DNA of 27,936 nucleotides from Alistipes sp. CAG:268 (GTDB lineage Bacteria; Bacteroidota; Bacteroidia; Bacteroidales; Rikenellaceae). The notes beneath the pieces are model-generated. The model was not told the DNA's origin. It was given only the letters and a program-made list of their open reading frames with translations, and made no database searches. Positions 1-8,342 of this stretch are shown here, in pieces. The translations under genes were made by a program, and so were the position numbers. Each line of letters begins with the position of its first letter. The first letter of the stretch is position 1. The DNA lies in contig FR892007.1 of the NCBI GenBank assembly GCA_000434235.1, positions 20,719-48,654 of the forward strand. Direction: 5' to 3'.

Positions 1-796
1 GCTGATCGCCGCAGGCCGTGACCTGATGAACAAACAGCACGAGGTGCTCTACTACGGCCCGATGAGCGAAGAGCAGGTCAAGGGCAGCATTGCCGAGAGC
101 CACAAGGCAGCCGAGGTGCTTGCGCCGCTCGAGAAGAGCTACCCGAAAAGACTGCTCACCGACAAGAGCAGCGTTGTGCTGGCCCAATACGACGCCAACC
201 AGCTCTACTACCTGCAGTTCTCGAACCGCGGCGAGCTGTTCGACGTGAAGAACGATCCCGCCATCACGCTCTACAACGAGTATTTCGGCGGCAGCATGAA
301 CTCGATCTGCTTCCAGGAGATGCGCGAGGCCCGCGGTCTGGCATACACGGCCCAGGCATGGATCGGAGAGCCCTCGTTCGCCGATGACAACTACAGTTAC
401 ATCGCCTTCATTGCCACACAGAACGACAAGATGCAGACCGCCATCGAGGCATTCGACGAGATCATCAACCAGATGCCCGAATCGGAAGCTGCCTTCCAGA
501 TCGCCAAGGAGGCCATCCTCACCCGCCTGCGCACCCAGCGCACCACGGGCGCCCATGTGCTGAACTCCTACCTCTCGCTGCGCCGGCTCGGACTCACGGA
601 GGACCGCGACCGCCAGATCTTCGAAAAGGTGCAGGCAATGACGCTCGACGACGTGAAGGCCACACAGCAGCAGTGGGTCAAGGGCCGTCCCTACACCTAC
701 GGCATTTTAGGCGACATCAAGAACCTCGACCTGAACTACCTCAAGACGCTCGGTCCGATCCGCACCGTCTCGCAGGAGGAGATCTTCGGATACTGA
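1..796 (+). CDS. M16-family (insulinase-like) peptidase, C-terminal part
   Basis: The reading frame is open from the left edge (first whole codon at base 2) to TGA at 794-796, so the gene starts upstream and only about 264 C-terminal residues are visible. The stretch YFGGSMNS followed by FQEMREARGLAYTA is the typical M16 domain signature (glycine-rich strand, then a helix with RE.RGLAY). The visible part is therefore the last, structural half-barrel domain of an M16 zinc protease. The HxxEH zinc site of this family lies in the N-terminal domain and is outside the window. Bacteroidota M16 proteins are usually exported or periplasmic, but no signal can be seen here. The first internal ATG (base 26) is not a plausible start. 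A terminator follows directly. Confidence 0.88.
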   Translation, partial: LIAAGRDLMNKQHEVLYYGPMSEEQVKGSIAESHKAAEVLAPLEKSYPKRLLTDKSSVVLAQYDANQLYYLQFSNRGELFDVKNDPAITLYNEYFGGSMNSICFQEMREARGLAYTAQAWIGEPSFADDNYSYIAFIATQNDKMQTAIEAFDEIINQMPESEAAFQIAKEAILTRLRTQRTTGAHVLNSYLSLRRLGLTEDRDRQIFEKVQAMTLDDVKATQQQWVKGRPYTYGILGDIKNLDLNYLKTLGPIRTVSQEEIFGY

Positions 797-813
797 TCCC
801 CGGCATCCGATGC

Positions 814-848
814 AAAAGGCCCCGGGAGCTCGGCTTCCGGGGCCTTTT
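814..848 (+). terminator. Rho-independent terminator of the M16 peptidase gene
   Basis: A perfect 12-bp stem (AAAAGGCCCCGG at 814-825, CCGGGGCCTTTT at 837-848) with an 11-nt loop lies 17 nt after the stop codon. The stem ends in T4 on the plus strand and starts with A4, so it could work in both directions. Confidence 0.88.
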
Positions 849-858
849 CGCTTTCCGC

Positions 859-894
859 AAAGAGAAAGTCGAGCGGAAAGAGAAAGTCGAGCGG
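859..894. repeat. Tandem 18-bp direct duplication
   Basis: The unit AAAGAGAAAGTCGAGCGG occurs twice without a gap (859-876 and 877-894). It lies between the two convergent terminators, in a non-coding stretch that also holds several CTTTCCGnAA-like motifs (851-860, 932-940, 944-952) and a small hairpin (GGAAAG 923-928 with CTTTCC 932-937). No function is apparent. Confidence 0.85.
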
Positions 895-971
895 GGCGTT
901 TCACGAGAGAGGAGGGTTTACGGGAAAGCCGCTTTCCGAAATGTTTTCCGAAAGGGAGTTCTCTATCCCGC

Positions 972-1006
972 AAAAAACGGCGCGGATCCCTTACAGGACC
1001 CGCGCC
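972..1006 (-). terminator. Rho-independent terminator of the ahcY operon
   Basis: Read on the minus strand, a GGCGCGG/CCGCGCC stem (1000-1006 with 979-985), extended by a partial inner stem, is followed by T6 (972-977). It lies about 50 nt after the ahcY stop codon and closes the long minus-strand operon. Confidence 0.88.
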
Positions 1007-1056
1007 GCAATATGGATTCACCTGCCCGGACTGCAGCTGTCGGACAGGACCGCCGG

Positions 1057-2466
1057 TCAATAGCGGTAGTGCTCAGCCTTGTAGGGGCCCTCTTCGGGCA
1101 CACCGATGTAGTCAGCCTGCTTACGGGTCAGGTGCGTCAGTTCGACGCCCAGGTTGTCCAGGTGCAGCCGGGCCACCTCCTCGTCGAGGTGCTTCGGCAG
1201 GCGGTAGACGCCCACCTCCAGATTCTTCTGCCAAAGCTCCATCTGCGCCAGGCACTGGTTCGTGAAGGAGTTCGACATGACAAACGACGGGTGTCCCGTG
1301 GCACAGCCGAGGTTCACCAGACGGCCTTCAGCCAGCACGAAAATCGAGTGGCCGTCGGGGAAGGTGTATTTGTCCACCTGCGGCTTGATGTTGGTCTTCA
1401 CGGCATCCGAAGCCTCGAGACGCGCCATCTGGATCTCGTTGTCGAAGTGGCCGATGTTGCAGACGATCGCCTGGTCGCGCATCCGCTCCATGTGCTCGAG
1501 GGTGATGATGTCGCAGTTGCCCGTGCAGGTGACGTAGATGTTGCCTTCGGCGAGGGCGCTCTCGACGGTCTTCACCTCGAAGCCCTCCATGGCGGCCTGC
1601 AGCGCGCAGATCGGGTCGATCTCCGTAACGATCACCCGGGCGCCGTACGAACGCATCGAACGGGCGCAACCCTTGCCTACGTCGCCGTAGCCGCAGACGA
1701 CAACCACCTTGCCGGCGATCATCACGTCCGTAGCACGCTTGATGCCGTCGGCCAGCGACTCGCGGCAGCCATAGAGGTTGTCGAACTTCGACTTCGTGCA
1801 CGAGTCGTTCACGTTGATGGCCGGGACGAGCAGCTCGCCGGCAGCCTGCATCTGGTAGAGCCGGTGCACGCCCGTCGTGGTCTCCTCGCTCACACCGCGC
1901 CACTCGGCTACCGTGCGGTGCCACTTGTCGGGATCCTCGCCGAGCAGCTCGCGCAGCGTGCCGAGAATTACCTCCTCCTCGTAGGACGAGGGTACGACAT
2001 CGAGCGTCGCGGCATCGTTCTCGGCCTTGTAACCCTTGTGGATGAGCAGCGTGGCATCGCCGCCGTCGTCCACGATCAGCTGCGGCCCTTTGCCCCCGGG
2101 GAACGAGAGGGCCATGGCCGTACACCACCAGTACTCGGGCAGCGTCTCGCCCTTCCAGGCAAAAACCGGAACACCCGCAGCGGCAATGGCCGCAGCGGCA
2201 TGGTCCTGCGTCGAGAAGATGTTGCACGAGCACCAGCGCACGTCGGCGCCCAGCTCGACGAGCGTCTCGATCAGCACGGCCGTCTGGATCGTCATGTGCA
2301 GCGATCCCATCACCCGCACGCCCTTGAGCGGTTTCTGCGGGCCGTATTTGCGGCGCACGGCCATCAGGCCCGGCATTTCGTGTTCGGAGATCTCAATCTC
2401 CTTGCGCCCCCACTCGGCCAGCGACATGTCGGCCACCTTGTAGGGAAGTGTCAAATCCAAATACAT
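1057..2466 (-). CDS. ahcY: S-adenosylhomocysteinase (adenosylhomocysteine hydrolase)
   Basis: This cytosolic NAD-dependent enzyme reversibly splits S-adenosylhomocysteine into adenosine and homocysteine, removing the inhibitory by-product of SAM-dependent methylation. The 469-aa protein has the full family length. Visible signatures are the substrate-region motif [15 protein letters not shown] near residue 80, [12 protein letters not shown] at 219-230 with the active-site lysine and aspartate region, the Rossmann NAD motif GYGDVGKG at 259-266, and the C-terminal end PYKAEHYRY, which carries the conserved Lys and Tyr that reach into the partner subunit's NAD site. The ATG at 2464-2466 lies 5 nt after the riboflavin kinase stop, so it is the last gene of the operon. 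The family assignment is certain; co-transcription with the lipid genes is inferred from spacing. Confidence 0.97.
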   Translation of the reverse strand: MYLDLTLPYKVADMSLAEWGRKEIEISEHEMPGLMAVRRKYGPQKPLKGVRVMGSLHMTIQTAVLIETLVELGADVRWCSCNIFSTQDHAAAAIAAAGVPVFAWKGETLPEYWWCTAMALSFPGGKGPQLIVDDGGDATLLIHKGYKAENDAATLDVVPSSYEEEVILGTLRELLGEDPDKWHRTVAEWRGVSEETTTGVHRLYQMQAAGELLVPAINVNDSCTKSKFDNLYGCRESLADGIKRATDVMIAGKVVVVCGYGDVGKGCARSMRSYGARVIVTEIDPICALQAAMEGFEVKTVESALAEGNIYVTCTGNCDIITLEHMERMRDQAIVCNIGHFDNEIQMARLEASDAVKTNIKPQVDKYTFPDGHSIFVLAEGRLVNLGCATGHPSFVMSNSFTNQCLAQMELWQKNLEVGVYRLPKHLDEEVARLHLDNLGVELTHLTRKQADYIGVPEEGPYKAEHYRY

Positions 2467-2471
2467 ATGCG

Positions 2472-2873
2472 TTATCCGTTAATCGATTTCAATATCTCTT
2501 CGCGGTCCTGTTCGATCCGGGAGCGGAGCTCCTCGACCGAGGCGAATTTCCGTTCGCCGCGGATCCGCTGCAGCAACTCAACCCGCAGGCGGCATCCGTA
2601 GAGTTCGCCCGTGAATCCGAAAATGTGGGTCTCCAACCGCCGTTCGGTCCCCCCGACCGACGGGTTGCGCCCCAGATTCGACATCGCGTCATACCGACGG
2701 CCCGCCACCTCAACACGCGAACGGTAGACTCCGTCGTCAAGCGACAGATCATCGGGCACCGACAGATTGGCCGTCGGGAAGCCCAGCTCGCGTCCCAGCC
2801 GCCGCCCGTGTTCCACGCACCCCTCGATCACGGCGAGCGGTGCGTTCCCGCATTCCATCCGCAACTCCGCCAT
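2472..2873 (-). CDS. Stand-alone riboflavin kinase (RibF C-terminal domain only)
   Basis: The 133-aa protein matches only the flavokinase domain of RibF, which makes FMN from riboflavin and ATP. Visible motifs are [15 protein letters not shown] (residues 23-37) with the PTAN nucleotide/Mg site, then [19 protein letters not shown], and [11 protein letters not shown] followed by LRVELL, where the catalytic Glu lies. The N-terminal FMN adenylyltransferase domain (with its HxGH-type nucleotide site) of the usual bifunctional enzyme of about 300 aa is absent. The start overlaps the stop of the upstream gene as TGATG (2871-2875), so this is a separate translated unit and not a cut fragment in the same frame. 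FAD synthesis would need another enzyme elsewhere in the genome. The kinase call is strong; function in the absence of the other domain is inferred. Confidence 0.9.
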   Translation of the reverse strand: MAELRMECGNAPLAVIEGCVEHGRRLGRELGFPTANLSVPDDLSLDDGVYRSRVEVAGRRYDAMSNLGRNPSVGGTERRLETHIFGFTGELYGCRLRVELLQRIRGERKFASVEELRSRIEQDREEILKSING

Positions 2874-3979
2874 CAGATCTTTTCAGTCAGTTTGCGGACC
2901 AGCCGGAACTGGGAGAAGAACTCCTTGGCAAAGACCCGGATGACCGTATACGAAGGGATGGCCAGCAGCATGCCGAGAATACCGGCCAGCGATCCGGCGA
3001 TGAGAATCACGAGGAAAACCTCGAGCGGATGGGCCTTCACCCGCTCGGAATAGAGCGTCGGCTGCAGGACGAAGTCATCCAGGCCCTTGAGGATCAGCAG
3101 CGAGCCGACGATAACCGTCACCGTATGGCCGACGGAAAGGTCTCCGATCGGCGTCACGATACCGACGAACACCGAGATGATTCCGCCGATGAGCGGTCCG
3201 GCATAGGGTACGACATTCATCACACCCATCACCAGCCCGATGAATGCGGCATCGGCCGCCTTCATCCCGAAGGCCATCATCGTGAGCGAGATGATGACCA
3301 TCAGCAGCAGGCTCTCCGAGAGGATGCCCGTAAAATAGCGGGCGAGCAGTACCGTCACGGAGTCGAGCGCCCGGGTGATGTTGTCGTGGTAACGTTCCGG
3401 GAAGACCGACGTGACCATCGTGTAGAAGAGCCCGTCGTCCTTGAGGAAGAAGAAGGTGATGAACGAGATCGAGAAGATCGCGATGACCGACGAAAGCACC
3501 ACGCCGACGATCGACGAGAAGAGCGCATTGAGCGAATCGAGGTCGATCACCTGCCGCAGCGTCTGCGTCAGGGCCTCGGAGAGCGAGAAGGTGCTCGACG
3601 GCTGGGCGAAAAGCGACTGCAGGTACTCCTGGGCCCGCGACAAGGGCTCCTCGATCGATGCTACGACCGTGGCGAAATCGACATGTGCGAACTGGTTCAG
3701 CTTGTTGAAGACCAGCGGCACGAAGAGCGAGCAGAGCGTGGTGAAGACGATCCAGATGACCACGAGCGTACAAAGGGCCGCCAGCCAGCGCGGAATGCGC
3801 CAGCCTCGGATCTCCATCCCGGTGAGGCGGCTGACCAGCGGCCGTCCCATGACGGCCAGTACGGCCGAGACGAGGATATAGACGACGATCGACGAGAAGT
3901 ACCAGATCAGGTACAGCGCAACGACCGCGACGGCCGCACCGGCGAGGAATCGGAAAAAGGTCTGGGGTGTCGTCGTCAT
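2873..3979 (-). CDS. AI-2E family transporter (TqsA/PerM-like membrane protein)
   Basis: A 368-aa polytopic inner-membrane protein of the AI-2E transporter (UPF0118) family. There are paired hydrophobic segments at the N-terminus (FLAGAAVAVVALYLIWYF, then VVYILVSAVLAV), an amphipathic central part, and a C-terminal membrane block with the family-like pattern GVMNVVPYAGPLIGG and a late LKGLDDFVLQPTLYSERV motif (family: N...QPxxxG/S). I chose the ATG at 3977-3979, 13 nt after the psd stop; the in-frame ATG at 4027 would overlap psd. The substrate cannot be told from sequence: family members have been linked to quorum-signal export and to Na+/H+ exchange. Position in a lipid operon gives no clear clue. 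Confidence 0.88.
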   Translation of the reverse strand: MTTTPQTFFRFLAGAAVAVVALYLIWYFSSIVVYILVSAVLAVMGRPLVSRLTGMEIRGWRIPRWLAALCTLVVIWIVFTTLCSLFVPLVFNKLNQFAHVDFATVVASIEEPLSRAQEYLQSLFAQPSSTFSLSEALTQTLRQVIDLDSLNALFSSIVGVVLSSVIAIFSISFITFFFLKDDGLFYTMVTSVFPERYHDNITRALDSVTVLLARYFTGILSESLLLMVIISLTMMAFGMKAADAAFIGLVMGVMNVVPYAGPLIGGIISVFVGIVTPIGDLSVGHTVTVIVGSLLILKGLDDFVLQPTLYSERVKAHPLEVFLVILIAGSLAGILGMLLAIPSYTVIRVFAKEFFSQFRLVRKLTEKI

Positions 3980-3992
3980 GTCCGGTCGGGTA

Positions 3993-4676
3993 TCAGTCGT
4001 CGGTGCGCTCCCTGCGCAGCCGTGCAATCGGCGTCAGCGAACCCACGACGGGATCGCCGATCTCCACGAGCAGCTCACTGTCCTTCGGCACCAGCACATC
4101 GACGCGCGAGCCGAACTTGATGAAGCCGCAGACGCTGTTCTGCTCGACGGCATGCCCTACTTTCATGTAGGAGATGATGCGCCGCGCAATCAGTCCGGCG
4201 ATCTGGCGGAAGAGGATCTGCTGTCCCGAGGGCATCCGCACAACGGTGGTCGTACGCTCGTTCTCGGTCGAGGACTTCGGGTGCCAGGCCACCAGGAAAC
4301 GGCCCGGATGGTACTTGAAGTACTCCACCACACCGCCTACGGGCACCCAGTTCATGTGGATGTTCGTGATCGACATGAAGATCGAGATCTGCAGCATCTC
4401 GCGACCGAGGTACTCGGTCTCCTGCACGTTCTCCGTCACAACGACACGCCCGTCGCACGGGGCGAAGACCAGATCGGCATCGTGGATCCGCACCCGGCGG
4501 GGTTCGCGGAAAAACGCCACGATGAAGAACCAGAAGAGCAGCAGGAACACCGTTCCGCTCCACAGCAGCACCACACTCGCATCGCTCTCGAGCAACCGGT
4601 AAAACACCCACCAGATAAGCAGGCAAACGACGCCCGAGACGCCGATGATCTTGTAGCCTTCCTTGTTTATTCTCAT
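3993..4676 (-). CDS. psd: Phosphatidylserine decarboxylase proenzyme
   Basis: The enzyme makes phosphatidylethanolamine from phosphatidylserine in the inner membrane. The 227-aa protein has two N-terminal hydrophobic segments (about 10-27 and 35-55), a core with FAPCDGRVV, and SITNIHMNWVPVGG carrying the conserved His. Near the C-terminus is the self-cleavage site FIKFGSRVDVLVP: cleavage between Gly189 and Ser190 would make the pyruvoyl group. This GS form and the short length fit the PSD-A type found in many Bacteroidota. It lies 18 nt after cdsA, whose product supplies CDP-diacylglycerol to the same pathway; the phosphatidylserine synthase gene is not in the window. Confidence 0.96.
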   Translation of the reverse strand: MRINKEGYKIIGVSGVVCLLIWWVFYRLLESDASVVLLWSGTVFLLLFWFFIVAFFREPRRVRIHDADLVFAPCDGRVVVTENVQETEYLGREMLQISIFMSITNIHMNWVPVGGVVEYFKYHPGRFLVAWHPKSSTENERTTTVVRMPSGQQILFRQIAGLIARRIISYMKVGHAVEQNSVCGFIKFGSRVDVLVPKDSELLVEIGDPVVGSLTPIARLRRERTDD

Positions 4677-4694
4677 AACTCCGTCAGTTTGCAG

Positions 4695-5537
4695 TTACAT
4701 AACAAATAACATATAGACCAGCACGAAGGGTGCGGCGACCAGCATGGCGTCGAAACGGTCGAGCACTCCCCCGTGTCCGGGGATCAGGCGACCCGAATCC
4801 TTGACGCCCGCGGACCGCTTGAACATCGACTCCGTAAGGTCGCCCAGCACGCCCGTCACGGCGGCGACAAGCGCCAGGCCCATCCAGGCCGCATAGCTTT
4901 CGTCGAGCACCCGGGCGCCGACAAGCCCCATGACCACGGCACCGGCCAGGCCGCCGAAGAATCCCTCCCACGACTTCTTGGGCGAGAGCCGCTCGCAGAG
5001 GCGGTGCCGCCCGAAGGCCATGCCCACCAGATAGGCGAAGACGTCGTTAGCCCAGATGATGAAGATGAACAGAAGCATGATCGCCGGCGACCACGGCTCC
5101 TCACCCTGCATCGGGATGTAACACATCAGCGAAACGGGCAGCGCCACATAGGCCACGCCCGTCAGCGTCGCCCCGATATTCCCCATGGGGTCGGTTCCCT
5201 CCCGGAAGAGCTCCCGGATGAAGACCAGGAATAACAGCAGCAACCCGAAACCGAGCATCGGAATCAGGTTGGCGGAGAAGAGATCGAAAACGGACTCGGA
5301 GACCACGGCAAAATTCGCAGCGAAGAGGATGACGCCGGCCAGCATGCCGATCAGCCGCTGCGGCTGCGCGCCCCGGGCGGCGGCCAGTGTGTAGAATTCA
5401 TGCATTCCACAAAGCAGGATCACCAGCAGCAGAGCTCCGAAGCTCCACTGCGACCAGCAGACGGCACCCAGCATGATCGCCGCGAGGACGATCCCGCTCA
5501 GGGTCCGCACCGCAAGGTTCTTCATCTTTTCACTCAT
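4695..5537 (-). CDS. cdsA: Phosphatidate cytidylyltransferase (CDP-diacylglycerol synthase)
   Basis: CdsA joins CTP and phosphatidic acid to CDP-diacylglycerol, the precursor of all phospholipids. The 280-aa protein is mostly hydrophobic with about eight membrane segments. The diagnostic C-terminal signature is complete: NDVFAYLVGMAFGRHRL, then LSPKKSWEGFFGG (185-196), then SMFKR followed by KDSGRLIPGHGGVLDR (246-261). The ATG at 5535-5537 lies 32 nt after the ftsH stop. The order ftsH-cdsA-psd is common in Bacteroidota and supports the call. Confidence 0.97.
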   Translation of the reverse strand: MSEKMKNLAVRTLSGIVLAAIMLGAVCWSQWSFGALLLVILLCGMHEFYTLAAARGAQPQRLIGMLAGVILFAANFAVVSESVFDLFSANLIPMLGFGLLLLFLVFIRELFREGTDPMGNIGATLTGVAYVALPVSLMCYIPMQGEEPWSPAIMLLFIFIIWANDVFAYLVGMAFGRHRLCERLSPKKSWEGFFGGLAGAVVMGLVGARVLDESYAAWMGLALVAAVTGVLGDLTESMFKRSAGVKDSGRLIPGHGGVLDRFDAMLVAAPFVLVYMLFVM

Positions 5538-5569
5538 TCGGTTTCAGGTGTGTTTTGTCGTTCGGTTGG

Positions 5570-7660
5570 TCACTTCTTCGCTTCGGAAGCCGCCCCGTCA
5601 GCCGGGCTCTCCTGAGCTTCGTCTTTCACGGCCCCGGCCTCCGCCACGGCCGTTGCGGCAGTGGCTGCGGCTGCAGGCTCCCCACCCTCGGCGGCCTTCT
5701 TCCCGGCCTCGCGGCGCTCGCGCTCGATATCCTTCTTGCGCTTACCGAAGATGCGTTCCACGTCCTCGGTGAAAACCACTTCGCGCTCGAGAAGCAGCTC
5801 GGCCAGCTGTTTCAGGCCGTCGGCATGCTCCGTCAGAACCCGTTCGGCCATGGCGTATGCCTCACCGATGACCCGCTTGGTCTCGGCATCGATCTGCTGG
5901 GCCGTCAGTTCGGAGTAGGGTTTGGTGAAGGCCATGTCGCTTTGGCCCGTCGAATCGTAATAGGAGAGCGTGCCGACATTGTCGCTCATGCCGTAGTAGG
6001 CCACCATGGCATAGGCCTGCTTGGTAACCCGCTCCAGGTCGTTCAGTGCACCGGTCGAAACCTCGCCGAAGGTCAGCCGCTCGGAAACCCGTCCGCCGAG
6101 CGTGGCGGCCAGTTCGTCCATCATCTGCTCGCGCGTGGTGATCTGCCGCTCCTCGGGCAAGTACCAGGCGGCACCGAGCGCCTTGCCGCGCGGGATGATC
6201 GTCACCTTGATCAGCGGGCTGGCATTCTCGAGGATCCAGCTTACGGTGGCGTGTCCGGCCTCGTGGTAGGCTATTACGCGCTTCTCCTCGTCGGTGATGA
6301 TCTTGTTCTTGCGCTCCAGGCCGCCTACAATGCGGTCGATGGCGGCCAGGAAGTCCTCCTTCGAGATGAATTTCTTGTTGTGCCGGGCGGCGATCAGGGC
6401 CGCCTCGTTGCAGACGTTGGCGATATCGGCTCCGGAGAAACCGGGGGTCTGACGTGCCAGGAACGAACGGTCGAGCGCCGGATCGAGTTTCAACGGACGC
6501 AGATGGACGTTGAAGATCTCCTCGCGCTCCTTCACGTCGGGAAGGCCCACCTCGATCTGACGGTCGAAACGTCCGGCGCGCATGAGCGCCTTGTCCAGGA
6601 TGTCGGCACGGTTGGTCGCCGCAAGGACGATGACACCCGTATTGGTCTGGAAACCGTCCATCTCCGTAAGGAGCTGGTTCAGCGTATTTTCGCGCTCGTC
6701 GTTGCCCGAAAAGCCGGCATTCTTGCCGCGGGCCCGGCCAATGGCGTCGATCTCGTCGATGAAGACGATGCAGGGGGCCTTCTGCTTGGCCTGTTCGAAA
6801 AGGTCGCGCACGCGAGAGGCTCCCACGCCGACGAACATCTCGACGAAATCGGAGCCCGAGATCGAGAGGAACGGCACGTTCGCCTCACCGGCCACGGCCT
6901 TGGCCAGCAGCGTCTTGCCGGTTCCCGGAGGGCCCACGAGCAGCGCCCCCTTCGGGATCTTGGCACCCAGCTCCTTGTATTTGTCGGCCTTCTTGAGGAA
7001 ATCGACGATCTCCATGATCTCGACCTTGGCCTCCTCGAGTCCGGCCACGTCCTTGAACGTCACGCGCTTCGAATTGTCCTTGTCGAAAACCTGCGCCTTG
7101 GCCTTGCCCACATTCATGATGCCGCCTCCGCCGCCGGCCCCGCCTCCGCGGGCCATCGAACGCATGATGAAGAACCACGCTCCGATGATGATCACCCACG
7201 GCAGCAGGTTGATCAGCACCGAGGTCCAGTCGTTCTTCTCGTTCTTGTAGACCACCGGGACACTTCGTCCCGAAGCCGTCTCGGCGGCCTGAAGGTCCTC
7301 GCGGAAGGAGTCCACCGACCCGATCGTGAAGACAAACTGCACGCCCGACTCGGGCAGGCGCGCAAACTGCTTGTTCTGCGCATCGTTACGGTAACGCTCG
7401 ATCGCCTCTTTCGTCAGGTAGACCTGAGCCTGGTCGCGGTTCACGATCTGGATGCGCTCCACATCGCCCTGCTCGACCATCCGCTCGACCGACGACCAGT
7501 CGCTCGGAAGCGGCGCATCGCTGCCGTTGCCGATGATCGCCCAGCCGATGATGAATACCGCAGCCAGACCGTAGAGCCAGAAAAACGAGGGCCGCGGCAT
7601 GTTCATGTTCATCCGGGGATTGTTCCGGTTGTTATTCTTGTTTTTATCCTGCTGTGCCAT
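5570..7660 (-). CDS. ftsH: ATP-dependent zinc metalloprotease FtsH
   Basis: FtsH is a hexameric inner-membrane AAA+ protease that unfolds and degrades membrane and short-lived cytosolic proteins. The 696-aa protein has two membrane segments (about 25-44 and 148-166) around a periplasmic domain, then a Gly-rich linker (171-180), Walker A GPPGTGKT (243-250), Walker B IVFIDE (298-303), the second region of homology near 345-370 ending [10 protein letters not shown], and the zinc site HEAGH (466-470). The tail after about residue 655 is low-complexity Ala/Glu/Lys. The N-terminus [14 protein letters not shown] is Asn/Lys-rich, as in other Bacteroidota FtsH. In Escherichia coli FtsH controls LpxC turnover; whether it sets lipid balance here, beside cdsA and psd, is an inference. 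Confidence 0.98.
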   Translation of the reverse strand: MAQQDKNKNNNRNNPRMNMNMPRPSFFWLYGLAAVFIIGWAIIGNGSDAPLPSDWSSVERMVEQGDVERIQIVNRDQAQVYLTKEAIERYRNDAQNKQFARLPESGVQFVFTIGSVDSFREDLQAAETASGRSVPVVYKNEKNDWTSVLINLLPWVIIIGAWFFIMRSMARGGGAGGGGGIMNVGKAKAQVFDKDNSKRVTFKDVAGLEEAKVEIMEIVDFLKKADKYKELGAKIPKGALLVGPPGTGKTLLAKAVAGEANVPFLSISGSDFVEMFVGVGASRVRDLFEQAKQKAPCIVFIDEIDAIGRARGKNAGFSGNDERENTLNQLLTEMDGFQTNTGVIVLAATNRADILDKALMRAGRFDRQIEVGLPDVKEREEIFNVHLRPLKLDPALDRSFLARQTPGFSGADIANVCNEAALIAARHNKKFISKEDFLAAIDRIVGGLERKNKIITDEEKRVIAYHEAGHATVSWILENASPLIKVTIIPRGKALGAAWYLPEERQITTREQMMDELAATLGGRVSERLTFGEVSTGALNDLERVTKQAYAMVAYYGMSDNVGTLSYYDSTGQSDMAFTKPYSELTAQQIDAETKRVIGEAYAMAERVLTEHADGLKQLAELLLEREVVFTEDVERIFGKRKKDIERERREAGKKAAEGGEPAAAATAATAVAEAGAVKDEAQESPADGAASEAKK

Positions 7661-7666
7661 AAATCG

Positions 7667-8023
7667 TTACTCTTCGTATTCGTACTTCACCATCGGGGCG
7701 TCGGCCCACAGTTCCTCGAGTTTGTAGAAACTGCGCAGGTCGGTCTGGAAGATATGCACCACGACATCCACGTAGTCCATGGCAATCCACAAGGCATTCT
7801 GCTGCCCCTCGATGCGCCAGACCTTCTCGCCCAGCGTCTCGAGCACCTTCTCCTCGATGCCGTCGGCGATAGCCGCCACCTGCGTCGTGGAATCGGCATT
7901 GCAGACCACGAAGTGCGAACAGATTGCGCCGTCGAATCCCGAGAGGTCCAACGATACAATATTCTTACCTTTTTTATCTTCAATCGCGCTGACGATCGTT
8001 TCGATCAGTTTGTCCATATTCAT
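7667..8023 (-). CDS. rsfS: Ribosome silencing factor RsfS (Iojap/RsfA family)
   Basis: RsfS binds ribosomal protein uL14 and blocks subunit joining when nutrients are scarce. The protein is 118 aa with the family pattern: SLDLSGFDGAICSHFVVCNADSTTQ (family: D....s..aDyfvi.tg.S..q), then an EGQQNALWIAMDYVDVVVHIF stretch (family: eG...a.WvllD.gdvvvHvf) and a C-terminal FYKLEELWADAP. The frame stays open up to 8332, but homology begins at MNMDKLIE, so I set the ATG at 8021-8023; the next ATG at 8015-8017 is an alternative. A -7 box lies just upstream at 8047-8054. It is the first gene of the minus-strand operon, 6 nt before ftsH. Confidence 0.95.
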   Translation of the reverse strand: MNMDKLIETIVSAIEDKKGKNIVSLDLSGFDGAICSHFVVCNADSTTQVAAIADGIEEKVLETLGEKVWRIEGQQNALWIAMDYVDVVVHIFQTDLRSFYKLEELWADAPMVKYEYEE

Positions 8024-8046
8024 TGCGTTGCGTGTATATAACCTTG

Positions 8047-8077
8047 CAAAGGTAGGAAAAGAGATCGAGATTTGAAA
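8047..8077 (-). promoter_or_regulatory. Promoter of the rsfS-ftsH-cdsA operon
   Basis: Read on the minus strand, TACCTTTG (8047-8054) fits the Bacteroidota -7 consensus TAnnTTTG, with TTTC (8074-8077) 19 nt upstream in place of TTTG at -33. It lies 23 nt before the rsfS start. Confidence 0.65.
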
Positions 8078-8290
8078 ATAACGGCCCAAAAATCGGCACC
8101 ACATGCAGTCGAAAGAGGTCAGCCCGGCCGAAACGGAAGTGGGCCGGCAAAAGGAGTCCCCACCCGGCATACAGTCGAAAGCGCTGTAACGCAGAGGCAT
8201 AAATTCCCCGTACCCTTTTCGGCATTCCGCACGGCGCCCCCTGCAACGGAAGATGCCGGCTCTGCACCGGACAAAAAAACGCCGGAAAAA
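8078..8290. other. Divergent intergenic spacer without a recognised gene
   Basis: This is the middle of the only gene-free stretch longer than 300 bases (8024-8342), between rsfS (-) and the ArsR-type gene (+). It holds a direct repeat CAGTCGAAAG at 8106-8115 and 8172-8181, and a GC-rich potential hairpin (CCGGCC near 8124 with GGCCGG near 8142). Open frames here have no codon or protein pattern that I recognise. I compared it by eye with common riboswitches and saw no convincing match. Confidence 0.5.
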
Positions 8291-8322
8291 TTTGCAGGTG
8301 CGACCAAATGTTCGTATATTTG
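8291..8322 (+). promoter_or_regulatory. Promoter of the ArsR-type operon
   Basis: TTTG (8291-8294), a 20-nt spacer, then TATATTTG (8315-8322): a perfect match to the Bacteroidota housekeeping consensus TTTG-N(19-21)-TAnnTTTG. The regulator's GTG start lies 20 nt downstream. The -7 box is exactly the spacer of the palindrome at 8309-8328, so a bound repressor would block it. Confidence 0.85.
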
Positions 8323-8328
8323 CGAACA
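8309..8328. promoter_or_regulatory. Putative ArsR-family operator 1
   Basis: A perfect inverted repeat, TGTTCG (8309-8314) and CGAACA (8323-8328), with an 8-nt spacer that is the -7 box. It lies directly upstream of an ArsR-family gene and has a near copy at 8697-8716. Binding by the neighbouring repressor is inferred from position and from the repeated half-sites. Confidence 0.78.
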
Positions 8329-8342
8329 ACACCGGAAAACAA

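Noticed and set aside
673..2601. A 642-aa plus-strand open frame opposite ahcY and riboflavin kinase
   Set aside because: It is antisense to clearly conserved genes, rich in His/Arg/Val as expected for a mirror frame in GC-rich DNA, crosses two terminators and shows no family motif.
5555..8041. An 828-aa plus-strand open frame opposite ftsH and rsfS
   Set aside because: Same mirror-frame composition (His/Asp/Leu/Val/Arg-rich); the minus strand holds complete FtsH motifs.
8024..8332. N-terminal extension of RsfS and a possible riboswitch in the same gap
   Set aside because: Family homology begins at 8023 and a promoter lies inside the extension. The GC-rich hairpins and the CAGTCGAAAG repeat do not fit a riboswitch that I know.
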